64,000 nucleotides of DNA from Echiichthys vipera (lineage: Eukaryota > Chordata > Actinopteri > Perciformes > Trachinidae), in contig OY829657.1 in the NCBI GenBank assembly GCA_963691815.1, forward strand, positions 27,967,243 to 28,031,242. Direction: 5' to 3'. Below are positions 12,582 to 24,287 of this stretch, in pieces (position 1 is the first letter of the stretch; each line of letters begins with the position of its first letter). The position numbers and the translations under genes are program-made. A model generated the notes under the pieces. It had not been told where the DNA came from. It saw only the letters and a program-made list of their open reading frames with translations, and ran no database searches.

Positions 12582-14189
12582 CACTACCGTTCAAAAGTTT
12601 GGGGTCACTTAGAAATTTCCTTATTTTTGAAAGAAAAGCACTGTTTTTTTAAACAGTGCTTTAAACTAATCTAAGTTTAAACTAATCTATATATTGCTAA
12701 TGTGGTAAATGACTATTCTAGATGCAAATGTCTGTTTTTTGGTGCAATATCTACATAGGTGTATAGAGGCCCATTTCCAGCAACTATCACTCCAGTGTTC
12801 TAATGGTACAATGTGTTTGCTCATTGGGTCAGAAGGCTAATGGATGATTAGAAAACCCTCGTGCAATTATGTTAGCACAGCTGAAAACAGTTTAGCTGGT
12901 TAGAGAAGCTATAAAACTGACCTTCCTTTGGGCTAGTTGAGTATCTGGAGCATCACATTTGTGGGGACGATTAAACGCTCAAAATGGCCAGAAAAAGAGA
13001 ACTTTCATGTGAAACTGGACAATCTATTCTTGTTCTTAGAAATGAAGGCTATTCCATGCGAGAAATTGCCAAGAAACTGAAGATTTCCTGCAACGGTGTG
13101 TACTACTCCCTTCAGAGAACAGCACAAACAGGCTCTAACCAGAGTAGAAAGAGAAGTGGGAGGCCCCGCTGCACAACTCAGCAAGAAGATAAGTATATTA
13201 GAGTCTCTAGTTTGAGAAATAGACGCCTCACAGGTCCTCAACTGGCAGCTTCATTAAATAGTACCCGCAAAACGCCAGTGTCAACATCTACAGTGAAGAG
13301 GCGACTCCGGGATGCTGGCCTTCAGGGCAGAGTGGCAAAGAAAAAGCCATATCTGAGACTGGCCAATTAAAGAAAAAGATGAATATGGGCAAAAGAACAC
13401 AGACATTGGACAGAGGAAGATTGGAAAAAAGTGTTATGGACAGACGAATCGAAGTTTGAGGTGTTTGGATCACACAGAAGAACATTTGTGAGACGCAGAA
13501 CAACTGAAAAGATGCTGGAAGAGTGCCTGACGCCATCTGTCAAGCATGGTGGGGGTAACGTGATGGTCTGGGGTTGCTTTGGTGCTGGTAAGGTGGGAGA
13601 TTTGTTCAGGGTTAAAGGGATTCTGAATAAGGAAGGTTATCACTCCATTTTGCAACGCCATGCCATACCCTGTGGACAGCGCTTGATTGGAGCCAATTTC
13701 ATCCTACAACAGGACAATGACCCAAAGCACACCTCCAAGTTGTGCAAGAACTATTTAGAGAAGAAGCAGGCAGCTGGTATTCTATCTGTAATGGAGTGGC
13801 CAGCGCAGTCACCAGATCTAAACCCCATTGAGCTGTTGTGGGAGCAGCTTGACCGTATGGTACGCAAGAAGTGCCCATGCAGCCAATCCAACTTGTGGGA
13901 GGGGCTTCTAGAAGCATGGGGTGAAATTTCTCCTGATTACCTCAACAAATGAACAGCTAGAATGCCCAAGGTCTGCAATGCTGTAATTGCTGCAAATGGA
14001 GGATTCTTTGACGAAAGCAAAGTTTGAAGGAAAAAACATATTATTTCAAATAAAAATCATTATTTCTAACCTTATCAATGTCTTGACTATATTTTCTATT
14101 CATTTTACAACTCATGGTAGTAAACAAGTGTGACTTTTCATGGAAAACACAAAATTTTCTGGGTGACCCCAAACTTTTGAACTGTAGTG
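12582..14189 (+). mobile_element. Tc1/mariner transposon, full-length
   Basis: A 1608-bp element inserted at TA (12580-12581, duplicated at 14190-14191). Terminal inverted repeats begin cactac(c/a)gttcaaaagt and run about 38 bp with few mismatches. Comparison with the uninterrupted repeat at 9831-10016 confirms the empty site. It carries one transposase gene in + orientation (12984-14027) that is broken by stop codons. Confidence 0.95.
12984..14027 (+). pseudogene. Tc1 transposase, inactivated by stop codons
   Basis: Reads in a single frame from ATG at 12984 to TGA at 14025, about 347 codons, the usual Tc1 length. The N-terminal paired-like helix-turn-helix domain has I-A-K-K-L-K and a basic G-R-P-R hook. 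The DDE catalytic core has first Asp in W-T-D-E-S, second in Q-Q-D-N-D-P-K-H and Glu in N-P-I-E-L-L-W. Three in-frame stops interrupt it: TAA at 13368, TGA at 13380 and TGA at 13950. There are no frameshifts, so it is a relatively young inactive copy. Confidence 0.93.
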
Positions 14190-14335
14190 TACATGCCCTT
14201 TTTTGGTAAGAGTAAAAGAGGAGGAGTCAAAGTCTGACAAGATGGCAACTCCTGTAGGAGAGGACGATTGGATCAAGTTGAGAGAACGGACCCCTACGGG
14301 TATGCCACGTCCATTTTTTATACAGTCTATGATCA
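14190..14335 (+). repeat. Dispersed repeat copy 2, right part
   Basis: Continuation of 12534-12581. It contains gtcaaagtctgacaagatgg and ends in cattttttatacagtctatg, matching copy 1. Confidence 0.8.
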
Positions 14336-15298
14336 AAGGTCACCAAAGTTGAAATCCATGCAAAATTTCTTTGCTGTTTTATTGGCCCCTTCATTCATAC
14401 AGAATGGAAGTGAATGGGAGGCGAATGTTTATCTTGTAATATGTTTATCTCATGTGTGACCATGCCTTAAGTTGCAGCCAACCTATAATGTAATGTCCCT
14501 TATGTGAGGACACAGAGTCTCAGGGGGCTCAAGTAATGAAAAAGTGAAAATAACTAAATCAGATATGAGGGTCCAGGGGCATTCTTCCTAGGAAGACAGA
14601 CGTTGTAATTTGTGATATGCAAATTAAAACTTTATTCTGTTTTAAGGTTATAACAGCACATGTTTGCATTTCAATTCTTTTAATCACAATGTGTAAAAAC
14701 AGGTGGTATTAGCATCAAAATATACTTTAAGCACCAGAGGTAAAATAACTTATTTACAGAATGGCCCTTTCAAAAACAGGTATTATATTTTTGGATTATA
14801 ATTACTGATACATTAATGTGTTTATTGCTTTAATGTCGCAGGCAAATGTGGAGCTATATACGTATATGATACATTACTTAATTCTCTCTTCATTCACTAC
14901 TTTTTAAAAACTCTTTGGAATACAATAATTAACATGAACGACCTGACTGACACTTAAAACACTGACAAGTTTGCAGTGCTGATGTACATTTATTCCTTAA
15001 TTGATTGACACTAGTGACACATTACACGCATTATTTTCCTCATACTGCCTGTGCTGCAGCACCTGTATGTACCCATTGACTGATTGATTGATTATACGTT
15101 CTGTGCTGTCAGCATCTTTTTGCCACTATCCAGGGTATTACTTTAACTGTAACACTGTTTAGCTGCACGTCTAAACTATCACTATCAATCAATATCACTA
15201 TCACTATCAGCTTCTAAACCATAAATCTTCAGAACCGTTGACGTTCCTGTGAGAATCTGATCTAAAATCAGCTGTGTTGCTATGCTTCATCTCCACAG
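14336..15298. other. No gene seen; upstream of GIMAP gene 2
   Basis: AT-rich, with a small tatcactatca microrepeat near 15175-15210. A leader exon for GIMAP gene 2 with a one-base overhang was looked for and not found here. Confidence 0.4.
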
Positions 15299-16062
15299 GA
15301 TCTCCGAAGCAGAACAAAAGTGAAGAGCTCCGAATCATTTTGGTGGGGAAGACAGGAGCAGGGAAGAGCGCAGCAGGAAACACCATCCTGGGGAGAGAAG
15401 CATTTGAGTCTGAACTGTGTTCTTCTTCCTGGACATTTCGATGCAAGAGGGCTGAGGGAGAGGTTGGGGGTCAAAAAGTCACCGTCATCGACACTCCGGG
15501 GCTGTTTGACACTAATTTCACCCAAGAAGAAGTGTTAAAGAGGATAAAGACGTGCATCTCTCTGTCTGCTCCCGGTCCTCACGCCTTCCTGGTGGTTCTA
15601 CGGCTGGGCAGGTTCACCCGGGAGGAGAAGGAAACCATCAAGATGATTCAGACTACTTTTGGTGAAGATGCAGCCAAATACACAATGGTGTTGTTCACAC
15701 ACGGAGACTATCTAAAGAAACAAACTATTGAAAGCTTTGTTTCAAAGAGCGAAGACCTCATAGAGCTCATCCAGGTTTGCTATGGGAGATACCACGTCCT
15801 CAACAACCAAGTAAAAGACCAGGAACAGTCCGATCAGCTCCTGGAGAAAATAGTCAGAATGACAAATGAGAATGGGGGAGGGCACTACACAACCAAAATG
15901 TTAAGAAAAGCAAAAAAGGCCTCACAGAAAGAGAAACAAAGACTGTCAAAGGAGCTGAAGGCAGCAGAGCAGAAGAGGAGGAGCACCATGAAGGGCCAAG
16001 TGAAGAGAGAATTGAAATTAACAAGAGGGTCAATGAAACACAGCAAATGTCTGGTGCAGTAG
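15299..16062 (+). CDS. GIMAP/AIG1-family GTPase, main coding exon (gene 2)
   Basis: Second AIG1-type exon behind acceptor ctccacag, same phase as gene 1. It has P-loop G-K-T-G-A-G-K-S, G3 D-T-P-G-L-F and F-T-H-G-D, then a Lys/Glu-rich helical tail. The protein ends about 70 residues earlier than gene 1 and lacks the Gly/Ala membrane segment. After about position 15980 the reading frame becomes Lys/Arg-rich. The +1-shifted frame reads on as a Glu-rich helical sequence (E-R-I-E-I-N-K-R-V-N-E) to a stop near 16141, so a late frameshift is likely. The G3-G4 block is far more similar to gene 1 than the flanks are. No leader exon of its own was found. The gene may be functional with a short tail or partly decayed. 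Confidence 0.85.
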
Positions 16063-16225
16063 GAGATGGAGGTATTCTGGCTACTCAGCAGAGATGGTCA
16101 CAAGTCACTTTTTACAAGTCCAAGCCAAGTCTCTTATGGTTTTAATAAATAACTTGGACTTGGAGTGCAACCATATTCTATAATTACACAAGGTCCCAAC
16201 TAATGACAGTTTATAATCTAGTGTA

Positions 16226-16231
16226 AATAAA
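16226..16231 (+). promoter_or_regulatory. Polyadenylation signal, GIMAP gene 2
   Basis: AATAAA about 165 bp after the stop; a further AATAAA occurs at about 16440. Confidence 0.4.
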
Positions 16232-16449
16232 GAAAGTCTGCTTCTCCCTTGACCTGAACTAATTAGATATTCTGACTGATATTGTCATGATTATGGTTAA
16301 TTTTGATAGAGACTTGTGGTTTTCACTTGTTTTTTGATATATTTTTATTATATTATTAGTCATGTATTTTATATTGGCTGCTCATTATGTTCATCAGAAT
16401 TCTCAGTAGTGCTGCTGTCTGTCTCTGGACACTCTGAAAAAATAAATGT

Positions 16450-18100
16450 TTAATGCCAGTGAGCCCTTCATTTTAAATAAATAAAAATCCTCCGGCCTCT
16501 CAAACGCAGTGTGATGGTTAAAGCTAATAACACACTAACATTAACATGATGTGGCCAACAATAAACCTGTAACATAAACTTACCTTTAGCTGACAGTTAA
16601 CGAGTATTTTTCCCGGTTTAGTGGTGTTAGCCGGCAGATGGTGGCAGCAATGGCAAGAAAACACTTACAAAAATATGTATATAAATATTCCAGGCCTCTC
16701 AAGTGTCAAGCGTTCTCTTTTTCGGTCTTTTGTTCACACTTCCGCCACAGATTGTATTTATCAAGCAGAAAAACATTTTATAATAAGCTGCAGCGCAGAA
16801 ACTGCTCTGACTATAGAACAGGCAGGAATCGAGTGTGTCTCTTCTGGAGCTCAATCCAGCTGCCACTTACCAGCTGTAGGAATTTTACACACAATACTTT
16901 AGTCAAATTAGAAGGACCTCACAGAGTATATATTGCGTAATTCAAATTCTACAGGAGGCTTCATGGAGACAGTAGAGTCGTTGGCAGTTTAGTGCGCCAG
17001 CAGGCATTTATTAGCAGATGGACATCGGATGATAAAGACGTCTGGAGAAATGTTCTATTCTCTATCTAGAGTAACTGTGTGCAACACAGCACCCATGATC
17101 AGATGCAAGAAGTTCTGATATGTATTTTAACTACTCCAGCATTTATGCTTGTTACAAAGGAGTGGTTTATGTGTCCGCTTGTGCATGCATATGTGTATTG
17201 CCAAAAGCAGCCGTCGGTTTCTCCATCTTCCACCCCCGCACCTCGGGGTATCATCTGTTTCACAGGACTTTCTTCTTTATCCGTGAAAAAGCACACACTC
17301 TCATCCTCCCTGTACCTTGAGTCCTTATATGGTGTTGTTTTGCGAAGGGCACTACTCTAATCTCAACTAGTTGCTAGGTGCGTTTGTGCAAGCTGACTAT
17401 TTCATATCTGGTGACCTTGACTGACTGCTAGGTTTGTGTGCTGGTGTTTTGCAGAAGGGCCTGGTTAAATAATAGCAGAGGCACATACTATCACACTCTT
17501 AAATGATTATACTTATTGCGTCTTATTATCACACTCTCATTAATAATTTCTAAGACACACGCTAACACATGATTATGATACTTCACTCATTGATTATTAA
17601 TTCTTCACAGCCAACCAAAAAAAAGAAAGGGACTACACAATGGCCAATCAGAAAATAGCACAATTGTACCTGGGTAAGATTTAACGCAACAACCAATGAG
17701 AAAAAAAGGCACAATTTTATTCATCTAGAATCACGTGATCCTGCTAAACATCTTGGAGCTCCGAGTATCACTTTGAGCACAGAGTAAGTCATCTCCTGTT
17801 TTAATGTTACATTTCAACAAATTAACAACTTGTTTGACACAAACAATGACAACTTGCGTGCTGCTAGAGAATGTTGCAGATAATTAGCACCAGTTTTTCA
17901 ATGCTGAGTTAAACACCTACGTAGATAGGTATAGTAAAAAACAAAACTAAAACTAATAGAAAAAATGAATAAAGTAATTCAAGAAAGAGAAAAACAACAA
18001 CAACAAAAATAATTAGTTAAAAAAATAATTAATAATTGAAAAATAATTAATTTAAAAAAAAAATAACGAGGGGGCTCTCTCCTTCCAGGATCTAGGAAGT
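16450..18100. other. Intergenic, unassigned repeats
   Basis: No coding region recognised. 16950-17620 has a composition unlike its flanks and could be an old LTR, but I could not find matching ends. 17940-18065 is A-rich low-complexity sequence. Confidence 0.35.
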
Positions 18101-18137
18101 GTCTTCAGCATCATCAGGAGTAACAGTTAGACTGTTA

Positions 18138-18880
18138 CTAATAAGAGCCAGCAGTTTTGTGGAGTGTCGTCAAAGATCCCCTCTGTGAAAACCTTAGACA
18201 CTGTAAAGTTTCACGTATCCAACTATTGTGAGTCGGTTGAAAAACATGTTTCCATTTAAGGAGAATGTTAAGTCTGGCGAGCAGGGTGGGTTTGAAATAT
18301 ATCAGACCACAATTCAGCAAGCTTCAGGCACGTCCAGAACATGTGTGTGTGTGGTCAGCTGGGGACTGCTTAAAGCGGTTACAAGCATCACTGTGACTAG
18401 GGTATATCTTAGCTAAATTAGCGTTGGTGAAATGGGCTCTATGGAGCACCTTCCACTGTAATAGGCCGTGCCTGGCACAAATATAGGATGAGTGGACCAG
18501 TTTTAGAATGTCCCTCCACTGGACCTCAGTAATGTCTACCCCCAAATCCTTTTCCCATGCATTTTTAGGTGAGGAAGTGGGGACTGGGCTCAGAAGAGCA
18601 ATCTTATTATAAATGACAGATATCAGTTGTTTGTGTTGTATGTTGAGAGACAGGAATTGGTCCATCTCAGCTTCAGGGGGGCGGTTCGGAAAATGTGGGA
18701 ATTGCTTTTGGATAAAATGTCTCATTTGAAGGTATCGAAAGAAGTGGCTATTAGGCAGGCTGTATATGTCTGACATAAATGCAAATGACTCAAAAACACC
18801 TTCATCATACAAGTCATTAAGCGTTTTGAGGCCCTTATCTGACTATATGTGGAATGCAGGGTCGGCGCAGGAAGGGAGAA
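18138..18880 (-). mobile_element. L1-type LINE, ORF2 C-terminal fragment
   Basis: The minus-strand frame 18324-18812 resembles the C-terminal part of fish L1/Tx1 ORF2 (P-N-S-H-F-F-R-Y-L-Q-M-R-H-F; W-K-V-L-H-R-A-H-F-T-N-A-N-L). It is separated from the rest of the same element (20.5-23.8 kb) by an inserted repeat. Confidence 0.8.
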
Positions 18881-18885
18881 ACACA

Positions 18886-20490
18886 TGATAATTCAATTCA
18901 ATTCAATTCAATTTTATTTATAGTGCCAAATCATAATAAAAATTATCTCAGGACACTTGACAAACTAGGTAAAGACCACACTCCTTGACTTATTTATGAT
19001 AAACATAGACCCAACAATTCCCCCGTAGAGTACGGTGGCAACGAAAACCTTCCCTATAACATGCAGGGACGTCAGACTGACCCAGCTTTGTGGAGGACGG
19101 CCATCTGTCTTTATCGGTTGGGGAGGAAGAAAAGGAGAGAGAAAGAGAGAAAAGACAGACACATAGACAGAGAGAGACAAGGACAGACACAAAGACAGAG
19201 ACAGACACACTTCTAGTAACTATAATAATATCTATAGTAATGTGAATATGACTCATATGTTATGGCAGTTAATACAGCAGAATAGTAGAAACAAGCACAG
19301 CTAAGGTTATAGATCATAATAGTAGCAGGACCACCACGATCAGCAGTGACCTGCGAGACGACAAAGCACAAACAACTCCGGGGTAGAAGTTGAATTAGTA
19401 ACATGCATTGATGAGACATGAATGATACAGAAAGAGAGGAGAGAAGCTCAGAGTATCTGGAAAAGTATTATCCCCTGGCAGACTAGGCCTATAGCAGCAT
19501 AATTAAGCAGAACAAAATCAGCTTAAAAATAACAACTTTGCTAAGAGCTCGTAAGCCCGAGCTGTAAGCTTTATCAAAAAGGAAAGTTTTAAGTTTACCG
19601 TATTTTCCGCATTAGAAGGCGCACCACATTATAAGGCGCACTTTCAATGAATGGCTTATTTTGAAACTTTTTTCATATATTAGGCGCACCGCATTATAAT
19701 GCGCATAGAATAGACGCTACAGTCAAGGCTGGGGTTACGTTAAGGGCCGCCTCTAAATTAATTGATGTTAAGTTTGCGTGCTAGCGCTGTTGCCTTCAGT
19801 CGAATAATGATTGTTCTGACACTTCTACTTGCTGCTCTCTGTTCAACAACCCACTGTTCGAGTTTGTCCTCCAACTGTAGCCATCTCGCTCTGTTCCCTC
19901 GGAAACTCTGTTTAGTTTTCTTTGCCTGGCGCAGGTAATCTTGTTGCTTCCTCCCCTTTTGCACCATTGATTCGTTAATGTTAAACTCTCTCGCTGCTGC
20001 TCTATTTCCGTGTTCTACTGCGTGACTAATCGCCTTGAGTTCAAACTCTGCGTCGTAATAGAGTTGGCGGCTTCTTACCGTAGTTGCGAGACTTGTTGTG
20101 GCTTAATATTGTTCCATATATAAGGCGCACCGGATTATAAGGGGAAAAGAAATTTGAAGGTATTTAGGTGCGCCTAATAGTGCGGAAAATACGGTACTCT
20201 TAAATATGGGGACAGTGTCTGTATTCCCAATAACACTTGGGAGTTGGTTCCACAGGAGAGGAGCTTGGTAGCTGAAGGCTCTGCCTCCCATTCTACTTTT
20301 GGAGACTAGGAACGACAAGTAGCCCTGCATTCTCAGAGCGCAGCGATCTAGTCGGGTAATACGGTACTATGAGCTCTTTCAGATACAACGGAGCCTGACC
20401 AATAAGAGCTTTGTAGGTAAGGAGAAGGATTTTAAATTCTATTCTAGATTTTACAGGTAGCCAGTGCAAAGAAGCTAATACAGGAGAAAT
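18886..20490. repeat. LINE/SINE-tail type repeat inserted in L1
   Basis: Starts with attcaattcaattcaatttt and continues atagtgccaaatcataataa...aattatctcagga. The 18900-19150 part is found again, inverted, at 37375-37580. The right part carries gggagttggttccacaggag and gagaaggattttaaattcta, widespread fish repeat words. It interrupts the minus-strand L1 and is itself interrupted by a pogo-type element. Confidence 0.75.
19598..20194 (-). mobile_element. pogo/Tigger-like DNA transposon, deleted
   Basis: A 597-bp element flanked by TA on both sides. The ends are inverted repeats beginning ccgtattttccgca, with repeated aaggcgcacc motifs inside each end. The minus-strand frame at 19758-20060 reads as the start of a CENP-B/Tc5-type helix-turn-helix transposase (R-E-F-N-I-N-E-S-M-V-Q, then L-E-D-K-L-E-Q-W-V). 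The DDE domain is missing, so the copy is non-autonomous. Confidence 0.85.
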
Positions 20491-20499
20491 ATGTTCTCT

Positions 20500-22400
20500 T
20501 CAATTTGTTTTATTTAGAACATATTTCCAAAACTGGGGGAAGACCCGAAGCCCTTCACCAGCCGTACTGCTTCCTGAACTGGATCCAAATTTTAATGGGA
20601 TTGACAACAACTGGATTAGATGAGACATTTTGGGCAGTTATGGGGAGCTGAGAGCAAATCGCAGAATGCAAAGAGCAGGAGGAAGATGTTATCCCAGGGC
20701 AGGCAGACGTCTGCAACTCCATACACTCAATGTTGCGTGGCGAAAACTAGGGAGTGCTAGAACACCTTCAGGTTTAGGGAGTTGAAGAATATGTTTTTTG
20801 ATACGGGCTGGTTTATTTTGCCAAATAAAGGCGTTAAGTTGTTGATCAGATAAGTAAAAAACGATTTAAGACAAATTGGGAGATGTTGAAAAAGATACAG
20901 AAACTTTGGTTAAATGACCATCTTAATAAGATTAACCCGGCCTGCAAGTGACAGGGGGAGGCCTGTCCATCAAGACAAGTCTGACTTCAATTTGCTGTTG
21001 GAAGTTCTTTTGAAAAAGGTCCCTGAATAAACTTGTGATGTGAAAATATTTGAACACCTTGTCAGCTGTTTTAAAGGGGAATAAGAATTGTGGGAGTGAT
21101 CTCGCAAAGTTGTTGACAAAAAATAACTCACTCTTCTGAATATTCAACTTATACCCCGATAGGTGTACAAACTGATCCAGAATTGATAAAACTGGGGGGA
21201 GGGAGGATTTAGGGTTTGAAATAAATAAGAGGAGGTCATCCACTTATAAGGATTGTGGACTAGACCAAAATGAATGATGCCTTCAAACTCATTCTGAAGT
21301 TTTGAAGCCAGATGGCTAATGGCTCAATGGCTATGTTGAACAACAAGGGTGAGAGTGGACAGCTCTGCCGAGTCCCACCCTTGAGAGGAAAATATGCTGA
21401 ACGGACACCATTAACAGATGCAGAGGGGGTTACATACAGAAGCTTAACCCAAGAAATAAAATTAGAATCAAAGCCAAATTTCTCCAAAATGAAAAATAGA
21501 AAGCCCCACTCTACTCGGTCGAAGGCTTTCTCTGCATTTAACTCTATGTAAGAGTGGATTTGTGTTGCAACAAAATCTTTGAACTTACTATCAGACAGTA
21601 AGTGTGAGCTGAACCTCCATGGTGAACGTGGAATTGTATCCCGTGGAAATTTAATGTCAACTACGGTAGGAGCATGGTAAGAGGTGACTATTGGGTGATA
21701 TTCACATGCGTTCACACAGTAGAGGACATTGTTATCGACTAAAAAGAAATCAATTCGAGAGAGTGCCGATTTGGATAGTGTAAACTGTGTGGAGGAAGAT
21801 CTGTCGAGAGTCACATCCTGCACCAGATTGAAGTCTCCACCCATGATAATGCTGTGACTGTCAGCGTTTGGGATTTTGGGAAATAGCCTTGTAAAAAACT
21901 GTTCATTGTCCCAGGTGGGCGTATAAGACCACTGGTGTGTTCTGGAGTGTGCCCAAACTATGACATAACAGATGTCAGTATCTAGGATTTCACGGCTCAA
22001 ACAGGACCCTTTTATGAATGATAACAGCTGCCGCTCTAACTATATCTGTAAATTTGGAATGGAATAAGTGACTCATCCACGCCCTCTTAAAATGTGAGGT
22101 GTCTGCAGACACATCACATCCCCCTTGAGTTGCTGTAACTGTGTCAGGACCTTACCAATTTTGATCGCGTTGTTCATTCCCTTAGTATTCCAGGAGATCA
22201 AATGCACTCCAGTACCTGTTTTTTTCAGCATTAGCCATAGGAACAGTACTAGATAGAATGATACTGCATGACCCAAAGTATTCTGTAGTAGTGGAGGAAG
22301 AGAGTGGGGAGGGAGGGTAAAACAGGAAAGAAAAAGAAAAAAAACAAAAGAAAAAAGGAACATAAACACACATAGAAAAACAACACAAAACAAAATAAAG
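20500..22400 (-). mobile_element. L1-type LINE, ORF2 endonuclease and RT remnants
   Basis: Minus-strand frames run from endonuclease start to reverse transcriptase. L-I-S-W-N-T-K-G-M-N-N (near 22190) opens the apurinic endonuclease. M-G-G-D-F-N-L-V (near 21845) is its catalytic D/N motif and S-R-I-D-F-F-L-V (near 21755) follows. A-E-K-A-F-D-R-V-E-W (near 21520) is RT motif A, G-T-R-Q-S-C-P-L-S-P-L-L-F (near 21370) is RT motif B, and M-D-D-L-L-L-F (near 21240) is the YxDD-region motif C with a changed residue. A large deletion joins endonuclease to RT inside the 21260-22000 frame, and stops break the rest. Confidence 0.92.
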
Positions 22401-22561
22401 GAAACAAGACAGTAACATTGTGGCCAATCTGAGGGCTACTTCCATAGAAAAAAAAACATAATTTGAGCTCTCCAGCTCACAACTAACAGCTTAACTGAGT
22501 TTCCGGGGTCAGTGTTTGACACCTTGAGTCACTCACTCACTCACTCACTCACTCACTCATC

Positions 22562-22955
22562 TTTAACTACTTATCCGGGGTCCGATCGCGGGGGCAGCAG
22601 CACTAGCAGGGGAACCCAAACTTCCCTTTCCCGGGCCACATTAACCAGCTCTAACTGGGGGATCCCGAGGCGTTCCCAGGCCAGTGTGGAAATATAATCT
22701 CTCCACCTAGTCCTGGGTCTTCCCCGGGGCCTCCTCCTAGCTGGACGAGCCTGGAACACCTCCCTAGGGAGGCGCCCAGGGTTCGTCCTTACTAGATGCC
22801 TGAACCACCTCAACTGGCTCCTTTCAACGCAAAGGAGCAGCGGCTCTACTCCGAGTTCCTCAGGGATGGCTGAACTTCTCACCCTATCTCTAAGGGAGAC
22901 TCCAGCCACCCTCCTGAGAAAACCCATTTCGGCCGCTTGTATCCCTTGAGTCACA
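22562..22955 (-). mobile_element. RTE/Rex3-like LINE 3' end
   Basis: The minus-strand frame encodes the C-terminal tail of a fish non-LTR element (R-R-P-R-G-R-P-R-T-R-W-R-D-Y-I, then L-E-L-V-N-V-A-R-E-R-E-V-W). The element ends in a tandem cactcactcact run at 22529-22560, a simple-repeat tail as in RTE-type elements. A second copy lies at 53163-53410. Confidence 0.82.
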
Positions 22956-23039
22956 TGATAATAACGATAATAATAAAAAAATTATAATAGTGATGATTCT
23001 GAACTGTGACAGCCATGTAAAATAAATTACATTAAATCA

Positions 23040-23760
23040 GCTAGCAGAGGGCGCCAAGATGCCTCAGGGCAGGCCAGCCTTTGAGGCATTTCTCCACATA
23101 AAACAAGATAAATAGAATAGCCTCCTGGTTGAAGTGACGGCCAGAGTCACTCAAGAGGCCGCAACCCCTAATTAGTCATAAAATGTAACCTCCAATAAAA
23201 TAAAAACTAACCTGGTACAAAAATATTCACCCTCCTAAGTGTTGTCATGGAGATATGACTTAAACATACAGACTAGAATATTTTCATGTAAACAATTAGC
23301 CAAAAACCTCCATGAACAGCTCTGCGACGAAGGCCGTCAGCTGCGAACCCTCCACTGATTTAGGTAGGCCAATCACACAGATATTACTGCACCTGCTGCG
23401 GGACTTCAATTCTCTGACTTTAGCCAGGTGCTTAGCTTAGCTCTCTGTTAGCGTGGCACAGGAGGCCTCCAGCGTTAGCAGACGCTTGCTTTGTAAATTT
23501 GCATTTATCTCGAGGGAGCCTATCTTCTGAGCATGGTCAGACACTGTGGCGTGGACGTAGTCTAGCTTTGCTTCAAGCTTTGAAATGAAGGCTTTAACAA
23601 CGACGAAGAGTGCTTTGAACTCGGCGGAGAGGGCTGCACGGTGCAACTTTAAGAGGTAAGTAATGGCCGCCATGCTAATCTTGCCACCTGCCTCGTCTGC
23701 GGGGCTAGTCTTCGCCCCCTGGTCTTTTACAGTGTGTCTGGTCGAATGCATCGAAATATT
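23040..23760 (-). mobile_element. L1-type LINE, ORF1 remnant
   Basis: The minus-strand frame 23437-23751 starts M-H-S-T-R and contains a coiled-coil segment (L-E-A-K-L-D-Y-V with heptad-like spacing). Beyond it, sequence near 23300-23430 reads S-R-C-S-N-I-C-V-I-G-L-P-K, the start of the L1 ORF1 RNA-binding domain. It probably marks the 5' portion of the element whose ORF2 lies at 20.5-22.4 kb. Confidence 0.72.
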
Positions 23761-24164
23761 TTGGTGGTGTATCTGTCAAACAAGACAATATTACTATTGT
23801 AGTGACTTTCAGGTTTGAGATATTATTCATTATTATATAGAATCCAAAGAAACTAATGACACACATGCGTTAGTTTGCATGTTGTGTAGCTAGGTAAACT
23901 ACAAAACGTTTTTGCACTCTATACTACATACCATAAACTGGTCCACCAGCACAGCCAGGCGTTAAAGATGTTTTCGTTTTCTGACGAAGTCTTCGCTTTG
24001 CTGCAGACAAATGCAAAAGGATGCCAATAGCCCACTGCAAGCGATAACAGCTGAGGACGGCATTTTGAATCTCAGGCAAAACCACATTGCGCCTACCTAG
24101 GTTAAGATATACGTAATGACGTATCCTGTTTGAAGCCTGTTATTAGATAGGACAAACAAGAAAT

Positions 24165-24287
24165 TGGGGGAGACATGCAGCAAAGGGCTGCAGGTCGGAG
24201 CCGAATCCGTGAGCGCTGCCTCGAGGACCCTCAGCCTCTTTACATGGGACGACTGCTCTAACCACTGTGCCACCAGCCGCCCCTATA
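24165..24287 (-). mobile_element. tRNA-derived SINE, copy (inverted)
   Basis: On the minus strand it starts ggggcggctggtggcacagt, with the A-box-like region tggcacagtggttagagc, and ends in catgtctcccccaatttctt. Same family as 27649, 57482 and 63633. Confidence 0.8.

Noticed and set aside
16950..17620. Possible LTR
   Set aside because: Composition suggests it, but no TG...CA pair with matching flanking duplication could be found.
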